Below, in pieces: positions 10,389 to 21,033 of a DNA stretch of 37,103 nt (positions within the stretch are counted from its first letter, which is position 1; every line of letters starts with the position of its first letter). The notes beneath the pieces are model-generated. The model was not told the origin of the DNA and searched no databases. It was given only the letters and a program-made list of their open reading frames with translations. The translations under genes and the position numbers were made by a program. The DNA is from Hamiltosporidium magnivora (lineage: Eukaryota > Microsporidia > Dubosqiidae): assembly GCA_004325065.1 (NCBI GenBank), contig PITI01000016.1, forward strand, positions 1 to 37,103. The letters run 5' to 3'.

Positions 10389-11369
10389 TTATACCCGTCC
10401 TTTCGGTGTTTTTTTAGATTTAAAATCAGTCTCGTTTATAATAAGAAAACCATCTTTATCTATATCTAAACATATTCTTATTTTGGACTCTTCTATTAGC
10501 AACTCAAGAAAATCATTACATTCAATATTATTCATAGAGGTAGTTCTAGCCAACCAACTCAATCCCATTTCTTTTTTCATTTTAATAAGATTGGAACGTA
10601 TTTCATCCAATCCAATCTTTACATTACGTTTAATCAAAAAGTTTTGTGATTTTTTACAATTTTCTAATATTTTTTTAATTTCTGATTCAGAAAGTTCATC
10701 TTCAATATTTTTTTCTTTTTTCACAATATTTTTCGCAGGTTTTTTTTTAGGAGTTTGTTCGTTTTTGTCAGAGATTTTCAAAGTTTTAAGGTTTTGTTGG
10801 AGTTCACTTTCAGTAAAAAAATTATCTACAATATTTTTTTCAACGGTAAAAGGATTGCTAAATTTCTCTTTCAATGTAACAAATGGCAAGAAAATTTTAT
10901 CGCATTCTCTTTTCAAATAAAAATTGTCTAACAAATTATTTTTCATTTTTTCTTCCATTTCGTTAGAAACAAAAGGTCCCAAAATCTTTTTATTTGAATC
11001 TTTCAATAGCCAACAACAGTCTAAATTTTCAAATGAAATATCTTCTACCGCCTTAGAAGCAATAAACATTCCTTTTGCATCAAAAGAACCCGATGTTTCG
11101 CTGGTTAAATCAACATTCCAAACAGATTCATCGTTAAATGCCGCATTGTCTTGTCTTCGTTTATAATTAGGCGCCTTTTTTGGTATAAACGATGAAATCC
11201 CATACTTCTTATCTTTATATGCAATTTCCTCACTTTCGGTGAGTTTTTTGTATATATGAGGCTCTTCTGGATGATCCAACATTATCATTTCATCAAAATT
11301 CAAGTCAGCCGGTTTATCACATCCATTTTTTAAGATTTCATAAACCTCCTCATAACTATAGGTTGTCAT
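10389..11369 (-). CDS. GYF-domain protein of the GIGYF/Smy2 type, probable eIF4E partner
   Basis: This 326-aa protein resembles GIGYF1/2 and yeast Smy2/Syh1, which bridge eIF4E-family proteins and mRNA-decay factors to silence mRNAs, including on stalled ribosomes. Residues 4-10 (YSYEEVY) sit at the extreme N-terminus, where GIGYF-type proteins keep a YxxxxL-phi eIF4E/4EHP-binding motif; here Val and Tyr fill the last two places. WNVDLTSETSGSFDAKGMFI (84-103) matches the W...PGSFDxxGxF lead-in of fungal members. The GYF domain spans about 118-170 (W120, K123-D124, GPF 131-133, M138), but the usual WxY tyrosine is Leu122 and the signature Gly-Tyr is replaced in NLLDNF. A Lys-rich, probably disordered linker follows, and 265-300 may be the family's C-terminal helical region. 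CCCC lies 4 nt upstream of the ATG. CD2BP2/Lin1 is less likely because its GYF is C-terminal. Confidence 0.85.
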   Translation of the reverse strand: MTTYSYEEVYEILKNGCDKPADLNFDEMIMLDHPEEPHIYKKLTESEEIAYKDKKYGISSFIPKKAPNYKRRQDNAAFNDESVWNVDLTSETSGSFDAKGMFIASKAVEDISFENLDCCWLLKDSNKKILGPFVSNEMEEKMKNNLLDNFYLKRECDKIFLPFVTLKEKFSNPFTVEKNIVDNFFTESELQQNLKTLKISDKNEQTPKKKPAKNIVKKEKNIEDELSESEIKKILENCKKSQNFLIKRNVKIGLDEIRSNLIKMKKEMGLSWLARTTSMNNIECNDFLELLIEESKIRICLDIDKDGFLIINETDFKSKKTPKGRV

Positions 11370-11373
11370 CTGT

Positions 11374-11377
11374 GGGG
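11374..11377 (-). promoter_or_regulatory. CCCC start-proximal motif of the GYF-domain gene
   Basis: The minus strand reads CCTCACCCCACAG then ATG, so the C-run lies 4 nt before the start. It stands out in a region where the preceding 50 bases are almost pure A/T. Confidence 0.65.
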
Positions 11378-12478
11378 TGAGGTTTTAAAAAAAATAATAA
11401 ATTTGTTTCAAAATAATTAAAAAAATCTTTTTAAAATATTTTTAGTGTTTATGTTTTGGGATTAAATATATACTCTAGATTTGAGAATTTACATTTTCGA
11501 AATAGATTGGTATTTATTCGGTGTTCATACATTAATATTCAATCGTTTTTTTGATGCAGAATTCTAATAAAATTTTAAAAAGAGCAATGATACAATGTGC
11601 TAGTAATATTATTCAGTGCAAAAGCTAAATCAAAGAATAAATTACTTACAGAAGAGAACTGAGTCAAAATCTTGAAATTATAAATTACATTTTAATCTCC
11701 TAAAAATTAGATCTAAATTTAAAGAAATAAATATATTTTAGTTTTTTTTATACATAAATAATATTTTATTTCATATTTTGGGTAAATAAAATTTTCTTGG
11801 TACTTGTTGAATATTTTTTTAAGCTTTTTCTTCATCTTCTAAATTTATTAACCAATATACTCTTAAATAAATACAATAAAAGTATACTTTGGAGCAAGAA
11901 AAAAATATTTATTCCTTTGGTGCTTTAACATAGCCATTTGAGATCGTGAAGTAAAATCTAAAGTACATTTTTTGATTTAATTATTTTAAATTTGCTTTAC
12001 TGAATAAACAACATTTGAAAAGTAGAAAATTTAGATGTGAAATTTTCTTTGAAAAAATGAGTAAATGCTGCCAGAGTGTATTAAGATAAGCTGTATAGCT
12101 TTCTTGATATTTATTAAGGTAATAAAGTTTAAAAAAAATTGAAATTTAATGGTATGGAATTTAGCAAGGTATTGCAAATAAAGAACATATTATGAGACAA
12201 AGAAGGGAATTAATTGATCTTATTAAAATTAAATTAGGCTTCAGGTCAAAGTTCTTAATGGCAAGTTGAATAAAAAACCGTGTGTATATATTTGCTCCAT
12301 TAGATTAATCTGGTTATGTTTGGAATTAGAGAACAATATTTAGTTGTTTTTTTTCATAATATATTTTATAGATAACCTAAATGATTGTAAAAAGAGGAAT
12401 CTTTATAAATCGTGGAAAAACTAGCAAGAAAATTTAAGTATTAAGTTATTTATGTTATTTCTGTAGTTTAGAAAGGAT

Positions 12479-12684
12479 AATTACATAAAAACTATCCAGT
12501 TAGCAATGAGTGTGTGAAATTGTTGTGAAGATCATTGTAGACATTTTAGTGAGATATTAGCCCCATTGGATCTATAGGCGATTCTTTATAATCCCGAATT
12601 ATAAAAGATCAAAAGAAGCAATTAGAATATTTACACTTGTTCATTCCTGAAACCGAGAGGTAAAAGAGAAATAGAATATGTAAA
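12479..12684 (+). repeat. Dispersed repeat family, copy C
   Basis: It shares AGCAATGAGTGTGT, TTATAATCCCGA, AGATCAAAAGAAGCAA and ACCGAGAGGTAAAA with copy B in the same order and spacing. All reading frames are broken (NECVKLL then stops), so it is the most decayed copy. Confidence 0.75.
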
Positions 12685-13065
12685 AAAGTATGAAATTCTA
12701 GGTTAAAAAAGCCTTTTCATACTTTTATGTATTTTCATCTGCGGCATTAAACATAATACTATGCTCTTAGAAATTCAAATATTCGTTTATATTTATTTTC
12801 GCTTCTTTGGCGGGGTTTTTCGTTCTGAATTTGACAGTATTTTATGGCTTTTTTCTTGTTTAATACATTTTTTTCCAATAAAGGCCTACTATAAAGCATA
12901 GGTTCGTTATTTATACATTTTATTTCATTTAATAACACCCAATGACGCTCATTCCTAACTCTTTTGGCTTTTGGTTTAGACTCAATTGTTATTCTTCGAA
13001 AAAATAATGTTGTCTCTACTATATATTAAAACACTATCGAATAAATGTTTGAGTTCAAATTTGTA

Positions 13066-13304
13066 GGTATTTGAGTCTTTTGAATAATTCTATGTTCTTT
13101 TTCAATTATAACGTCCTTCGTTATAACAAAAGAAATTGTTTCCACTATAAATTTATAAATAAGACCTTATCCCATTAGCTTATATGTCATATATCCTAGT
13201 TTCTCAGTTTCAACTATTTGAAATGATAATGGGACTAATTCTCTCTCAAATAAGTGTTATCTCATTTTTACTATTATATTACATAAATAAATCGAGTCTA
13301 TTAG
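13066..13304 (+). repeat. Diverged dispersed repeat, right copy
   Basis: This is the partner of the copy at 9-238, in the same orientation, with the same blocks in the same order. The copies are much diverged, so an old duplication or transposition is likely. Element type is unknown. Confidence 0.5.
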
Positions 13305-14989
13305 GCTAATCTCAACGTATGTTTTTAGTCTGAGATCAACTCAATATCCACATTCTCATTTTGGAATTTATTGAAATGAGGGACTACAAGTTCGTATTTA
13401 CACAAATTTGTTTCGATATAAAAAGAGTAAATGTAAAAATCTAGTCACTAAATTATTCCGTCGGATGTAATCATGCATAGGTACCCAAGATAATATAATT
13501 CTCTAAATGCTCTGATTTTAGCTGAGTTGTTGCGATGTTAACCTCGTTTTCTGTCTCATAATAAACGGTATTCTGTATCTAGCAGAACAATGCATCATCA
13601 CGTATCTAAATTTTTTTTACTCTACATATGTTTAGTATTAACTCTCACCTATTTGATTCATAATAAAATATTATTTCTATTTTAATTTTTTTAAATCCTG
13701 CTATAAATATAATAAATTCAAAAGTTAGTAAGCTTAAATTCTTCACTTTCTTTAAACGTTTCAATGTTTTTATGGTATAGAAATTGTATAAATTTTATTC
13801 TTCATATCGCATGCTTCAAATTTTAGCGACTAAAATCATAAAACACCTCATAGTTTCGATTTAAATTAATGTTTTAATGTTGGCTTGAGAAAGAGACAAT
13901 CGAATATTTTCAAAAAATTATAAATTTCTTGAAAATTTTAAATCTGATATCTTTTTTATATCGATTGAATAATTTAATTTCTAGGAGTTTAATGATAGGA
14001 ATTATATCAAAGTCTTGACACCAAAATATACAGCTAAATCGTAGTCTATTTAAAACAGTTTTAGTCATTATGATTATTTAACTTTTCTAATAAAATAAGG
14101 AAAACATTTGAATATTTTAGACTCCTTACGAGACTGAATTATAATTTAGTTGTTACTATGACCCATTTGCCCGCAGTACAGTAGAATTTCTTGTTTTGAT
14201 TCCCAAGTGTCTTTTTCCAATATTATAGTAACAATTGGCCCTTATTATGATTGGTTTTATACATCATTAATCCCCATTTCTGTTTCAATGCTATTTTAGA
14301 TCAGTTCATAATTCATTACAGATAAATATTTTTAACTCTTTTGATAAAATTGTATTGCTAAGCTATTTAAATTCTCTTTTAAACTATTATTCCTCTGAAA
14401 ACCCGGTCACAATAAGATAAATTTTTAGCAACCAGTGCTATTTTGAATAACATATTCGCATATATTAAAGGATTAGATTATTACATTTACTACATTAATT
14501 ACAACATGTTTGCACATGAAAATATCGTAAAAGTGTAATGCTGCTAAGAAGTTAACATATCAAAGTAGTTAAATTATGCATTTTTCTAGTCGAAAAAATA
14601 TAAAAAAAAATCAGGACATACTTTATACATTATTTGTATTGTTAAAAAAAACCATATAATTTGAATTATAGTTTTTGCTGTCAAATGATTCCAAGTCCAA
14701 TTCGAGAAATGAATTGCGAAGAAGGTTTTCATATATTTAAGAAAATAGGTTTAAAGTTAGCATGTAGATTATTTGTTGTATACCTTCGAAATCATTTTTT
14801 TAATATACTTTTTGTGCTTCTTGAGTATAAAACGCATTTTTTTAGTCGCCATTACATCTATTCTTCAATTTGTAGACCATGCAAGAAAAACTAAAGCATA
14901 TTGAAAGTTAAAATTATTTTTAATCCATTGTATATCATTATTTTACATATTTTATTATTTATTTAAGATATTACTATATATAGTTTCTC

Positions 14990-16950
14990 CGAATAGGCAA
15001 TAACCCACGAAATACTTTAGTAAATGTATTGCGCAAGTGATCGATCACCCATTTCTACCAAAAGACCAAAACTAGACTGAGGTTTTGTACGTACAGAAAT
15101 GAAAAAAGTTAAGATCCACATCCAGAACTGCCTCTTTAATTTTAAAATGTAAATTTAAATAGTTTTTTGGCTCTTCGAAGCTAACTCTAGACTTTAATGC
15201 AGAATCGTTTCTTAATTATTTTCTTAAATCCAATCCTAAACATCCTTGATTTTTTTACCATATATTATTGTTAGTTGTCTTAATAATGTTCGATGAAAAA
15301 CCCAAAGAAATACCAAGCCCTCTGCCGTCTTTTATTTTACGACCTAACTAGTTCTAATAGATTTCTACAATCCAAAATATATGAAAGAACAACAAAACCC
15401 AATGCACGATTTCGGTAAGATGCTGGAACCCACAAAAATTAAAGCATTCATGCTAGACGCATGTTGTTATCCAATCCAGACTTTGTGAATTCTTTCCTGG
15501 TGTGGTTTAAATTCATAGAAAAATATATACTCAAGTTCTTTTAGCTAGGCTTCGCCATCTTTACCCTGCTTGAATTCTAATTAACCTATTTTCCTTGGCC
15601 AGATTATGAGAATATACGCCTGCAAGTATTTTTTAGAAAAATAATTTCCATATATCGCAGCTTCGACAATGTGTATAATGGTTTATACTCTTACAGAGCC
15701 TCATAGGTGCGAAAAACAGCGAACTCTAAAGCTCTAACCAATTAATTGGCATTTAAGAATGTAATCTGACCCTGATACTATAGTAAGATGAACCTGCACG
15801 TGGAAAATGGGCATTATCATGCGAAGAACTATTTAAATTCGCGACACCTTCTCTTTAAAATGTAACTCTATTGGAAAACAGCACTTATATACTGTCCCGA
15901 AGCAATGCTTCTTGGGTACAGACTTTCTATTTTTTTGCTTCCGTTGCACTTGATCAACGTAAAGTTGCCTTTTTAAGCCTTTAAAATCTTTGACCTTGAG
16001 ATAAGGATCGATCTAACATTTTTTTTCGAATTTCTGCCAATAATTAGTTTGGCATAAACCTTAAACGTCATAAAGCCACGCACCTTGGTTTCATTTTTAA
16101 AATAAACATTCTGAAAGGATTTTTTCCAGAACAGTTTTATTTCGTTTATATTTAACACCCATTGAATGATACTCGTTCGCCTAAATAATATTTCAGAAAG
16201 TATTTTTTAAGTGGTTATCTCCTGTCAGTTAGTCATCGGAAACCGTTTCTTCGTAGAGCACGGCATTTTGCACTTTATAGTTCTCCTTCAACCACTCCTT
16301 TGTATCCGTCAAATTAAAGGAAGATACAGAAGTATATACTAGCTAGAGTTTCTCTTCAGCAGAATGCGGATAGATCTACCCTGATTCATCAGATTCCTAT
16401 CGAAACAGAGCGAATTTTTCTTGTAAACTTCGTGAATAAAAACGACAGGCAAAAAGTTTTTTTACATGAACATATTACGCTCGTCACCCGTTATTTCGCA
16501 TCCTAGTTATGTTTTATAGATGCCGTTCCAAATATTTTTTACTCTTTTTTGGAGACGGCAGATAGAAGAAAAATTTATGTCGCAAAAACTTGTTAACTCT
16601 AAGACTTTCTTGCTATTTTTGATTATATCTAAAAATTTGATACTCTCCAGTATGTTAAGAATTTTTCTCAGACAACAAAACTATGCCTAAGAGGCCATAG
16701 AAAAAACGGTTCTTTTTTAGCTTTTATAGAGCTTAAATTCAATTTCTTAAAAATCGCAAACTTTTAGAAAAAATGCTTTATTTCTTTTAATGCAAAATGG
16801 AAAGGTATATCAGAAGAACCGAAGTGAGAAGGACCAAATATGTTGCAATGATAAAGAATAAGAATTCGAGCCATGGCAAAAAAATAGACCTGATAGAGCG
16901 AAGCCGCAAAACATGAAGCGCAATATAGCAGAATCTAATGACTTCATCGA
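14990..16950. other. GC-richer decayed island, probable mobile-element relic of unknown type
   Basis: About 2 kb in which G+C is clearly higher than in the flanks, with abrupt changes of composition at both sides. All six frames are interrupted at short intervals. The minus strand gives the longest protein-like stretches, for example a 61-codon open piece at 15973-16158 rich in Lys and Phe. A faint similarity near 15,290-15,360 (minus) to the IVEID...G(K/R)RK...GR block of ISXO2/Merlin transposases was noticed, but it contains stops and is not convincing. An old element or pseudogene is the best description. Confidence 0.45.
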
Positions 16951-16954
16951 CTTT

Positions 16955-19900
16955 CAATTTTTTTATTCAAGTTATGTTTTCATTAACATTTTATGCTGTG
17001 CATGTGTTGCTGAAATATAAAGTTTAAACCATTACATTGTATACTTTACCTAATTATATTCGAAGTAAACCATTGTATTTTACATCCTTGCCTATATTTA
17101 ACATGTTATTTAATACCATACATAGAGTCTATCTTCTAATTTGAATATTATATATTGATGCATTAGATATATTTATATGATTCAAAGTTGTTACAAAAAT
17201 ATATATTATCATCATTAAAACAACTCAAAAACTTAATTCGAATTTTATTTACATAAGCCAGCTGTTTATTTTTAAATTTTTATATGATATAGCGGAATGG
17301 GTTTTTTTAAAAAGAGTTCTTAGCACTGTGACAAATCATTCACAGTTATTGAAACTGTGAACTAAACTTTATTTGTGTAAAAATTTATCAAAAATGTAGC
17401 TAAGTATATGCCAAACAGTTTTAAATATATCCTAATTATAGATCACCAGTGATACATGATACTAAAATTTTTTAAAAGTGTCCGTAATGATTTTGAAATG
17501 TATTTATATATTTACAGCTATTTTGATAGCTATGAAATGTTTTTTAAAAGCGTTACTACGTCATAAAATTAAAAATTTGAGATTTTAAAAGCAAACCAAA
17601 TTTTTTATTAATTGATTCGAAATAATCACTGATAAATTAAAAACTTATGTTTTCAAAAAATGAATCAAAAATAAAGGGAATATGTGTTTTAATAATATAT
17701 TCGCAATATCTCGGGCTTTCTTAGTTATATCATATATTCTTTTTTTTTGAACACAATAATTTTTGAAATGTAATACTTTCATCGTTTTAAATGTATTTTT
17801 CTGTAAAGATTTTCGTAAAAAAAGAATTAAATAAAAAAATGACTTGATGTTAAAATGTAGATTTCAACCTATTAAACCGCTAATTTCTTCAAATTTACGA
17901 TAAATTTAAATTTTCTCGGCATAGTATTTATAAGTTTTCAAAAGTCAAGATTTCTTGTTTTTTTTTATATCAAATATTTGTAAATGCATCATAATTGCAA
18001 TTCATAATACACAATGATTTAATATACTTAAAAGGAAATGAAATGATTTTTCTGAAAAATTTCTTTAAAGAGTAAATTAAAATAAACTTATATTGAATTT
18101 TCTATAACAATTTAACCATTTTCGTTCAAAATTTTTATAAAAAAGATTTAAAAATAAAATTTTGTGAAATAAAATAATTTTAAAATATTTTAATATAAAT
18201 TTCAATATAAATTCTGAATTCTAGAATACACTTCAAATTTAAATATTTTGAAATTAATTTAAAACATATAATTATATATCAATTTAGAATAATTAAGTTC
18301 TAGAATATCACTTCATTTAAATAGTAATTTTTATAAATTAATTTAAATTTTTGTTACCGTGGAATAAAAATGACTTATATAGATATTTCTTAGTATTCTA
18401 TTTTTTTTGTTACGGTATGATTTATAAATACTGTATTTTAGTTCTATTTTTTTTATAAATTTAACAGTTGGTCTGTAAATAACAAAGTATATTTATTTAT
18501 AATAGTTTTTATAACATCATAATTTATTTAAATATCATGCATATAGTAGAATTAATGGTGTTTTAGATCAAATTGAGTGCTGCTAGAATAGAGTTTAACT
18601 CGAACGAAACAACATAATTTGAAGACAAAGATTACTAATACTGTAATAAAAGGTTTTTATCGTAGTATTTAATTGTTTTATCGTAATTTGAATACTTTTT
18701 AATATTTGAATTTATTGATTCATCATTTATATATATTTAGTAAATTGATTTGAATTTCCAAATATAATTAGTTTAAAATGATAAAAATATTTTTTAATCA
18801 TAAATTGAACAAAAGAATCAACTAAATTTATAGCTGATAATATTGACTTAAGAAAATTCGATATCGTTTGTTTACATTCGAAAATGTTAAGATAAAATCA
18901 AAACATTATTTCACATTTATAACATCGTTAAATAAAAAATTTGATAGATAAAATTATTTTACAACCGATTAAATATATGAAAATATATACATTAAAACAT
19001 TAAGATCTAACATGATAATGTTTGAATATTATTGATGTTTCCAGAAAGTATTAAAGTCTAAGCATAAAGTTTATAAAGAGAGTGCTTACTTTTTTAAAAA
19101 GCACATTCACAATATGATTATATCTAATCGCGAAAAAAATTTTTGTTCAAATTTTTTATTTAAAAAGATGCTTGATTTGCTCAATATGAATACAATACTG
19201 TAAAAGGTCAAGAAAAATACCTTTGATTTTTGCTCAAATATTCAATGAATTTACTCAAATTTTAAAAAGTTTTCTAAACATATATTTTAAACATAAACAG
19301 AAATTAAACCATCACAAAACCGATCAATTTACATTGGTATAAATATATTTTGTCTATAAAATTAACCAATTCAAAACTTATATGAGCTATATAATAATCC
19401 TGGTTTAGTTGACAGTTTTAAAAAAATAAGACTCTGTTGGCTAAGTGTCTTAAACGAACACCAGAAGCCCATGTGTAAAATGTGTACATATGCAAACTTG
19501 AACGTCGACGACTTCCAGGTTCCCCCCCCCCCCCAAACTTGATGGCTGTGTGATTATTTAATAAAAAAATCTGCGTAACCTACGTATAAACGAAAGAGAG
19601 ATAGTCTGTTAAAGGACCGGTCTTCCAGTGATTAAGTGAGTGAAACGTTTAAGCATTGAAAAATATTATTTTGGTTTCTACAATAATGCATAGTTGAAGC
19701 TTTTTGAATAATCAGCAAATGAAATTTATTTTAAAATAATTCATCGTTTTTAAATAAGCATCAAAAAAATAAGTTTATTTATTTAAATTTATAAATCATT
19801 AATTTTTTGATTTTCAGAAAAAAGTTTTTATTTAACGAATATTTTTAAGAAATAGAATATAAAAATGCTTTAAATTAATATTTGAAAATCAAATGTACAT

Positions 19901-21025
19901 TAACTTTTAATAGTTCTAGATAAAAACATCAATAATAATATAATAATATAAGATATCTGATAAGAATGTTTCAAATATACCCTTAAAATCTTTTAAATTA
20001 TACGAACATATTCCTTATTTAAAAGAAAGAGCATTTTTTTAAAGCTAGAAAAAAGGAATCGGAAAGCTAACATCGATGCATATACTATTTAATTACCAAA
20101 ATAACAGGAATATCTCAGCATGTGTAACCTTTACGACTTTACAAATAGCTATATACAAAACTACAAAACGGCTTTTGATACATCTGTGTGTTTCTATAAA
20201 AAAAATGGATGTATAATTGAAATTAATGTCTAATAGAATATTCTTAGGGACTATAAACATTGCTTCGAAATTATTAAAAATATTTAAATTTTGAAATAAG
20301 CAAAACAAATGCTAAATGACATGTTATTATACGATAACTTAACTCAAAATAAATTATAATCTGATAAATATGTAAAAAACAATTGATATAATATATTCAT
20401 TTTGACTTGATAAAAAAATAATTGATATGTCATATAAAAATGATTATAAAAAGCGAAAAAAATTGAAAGTGTATTCTTTTTTAAATAAAGAAGAAATCTA
20501 TTGCTATAAAATATTTTTTTTATTTTTTTATGAAAATGATCAAATTAAAATTTGACAGGAATGTATCAAACGTTCTTTTTGCGACTAATAAAATAACTTC
20601 ACATATGTCATAAACTTAAATTATTAACCATCTGCCTTGGAAATTTCTGTAATTGATGTTTTTAATTCCTTAATGCTATAATATTAAAGCGAATTTGCAA
20701 TTTCGAGGTAAGGAGCTTATTAACTACCAAAATGTATTGTTTCATATTATCTATACCAAAAAGATTTTAAGTATTTTATAATATATTTTTTATATTGATC
20801 CAAGTATTTTTTGTTTAATAATCGTGCTTTATCCAAAAATTAAGTCATTTTATTCCATAATACAAAATGATTTTTAAGCTATGATATAATTTAAATAAAA
20901 AAATATATTTACAGTTTTTTTTACAAAATTCTTGAAAATTTAAGGACAAAACTACTAAAATTTTTATTTATTAACAAAAATATTCGTACAGTTGTAAAAC
21001 AAAACGATATTTTTGGTAGTTTTCC
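16955..21025. other. Long AT-rich intergenic region with poly-C island
   Basis: About 4 kb with no gene seen. At 19,430-19,650 there is a GC-richer island with a 13-base C homopolymer. At about 18,219-18,347 an imperfect local duplication is visible (TTCTAGAATA...CACTTCA...AATTAATTTAAA twice, roughly 80 bases apart). The open stretch at 20093-20308 (minus) starts at TTG and is not supported. Confidence 0.55.
19522..19534 (+). repeat. Poly-C tract (13 bases) in a GC-richer island
   Basis: A 13-base run of C, unique in this AT-rich window, lies inside a ~220-base island of mixed composition (19,430-19,650) with no open frame of note. It could be a mobile-element end, an unrecognised noncoding RNA or an assembly artefact. 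Confidence 0.9.
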
Positions 21026-21033
21026 AGCTAAAC

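Larger units (their letters stand above)
11390..14985. other. Long intergenic region with two dispersed repeat copies
   Basis: About 3.6 kb with no credible gene. It holds repeat copy C (12479-12684) and the second copy of a diverged repeat shared with the window's left end (13066-13304). The stretch 12720-14450 is somewhat less AT-rich than average and may be decayed mobile DNA, but no protein can be read. A small open stretch near 14,688-14,894 has mixed composition but no CCC motif and is not called. Confidence 0.5.

Noticed and set aside
10297..11166. Two long plus-strand frames (10297-10920 and 10924-11166)
   Set aside because: They lie opposite the GYF-domain gene, whose minus-strand protein has clear domain motifs, so these are shadows.
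14661..14894. 77-codon frame with mixed composition
   Set aside because: Starts at TTG (first ATG 27 bases in), no CCC motif, and no similarity that I recognise; could be a fragment of mobile DNA.
15290..15360. ISXO2/Merlin transposase-like IVEI...GRK...GR block on the minus strand
   Set aside because: Contains stops at key positions and the sequence around it does not fit the family.
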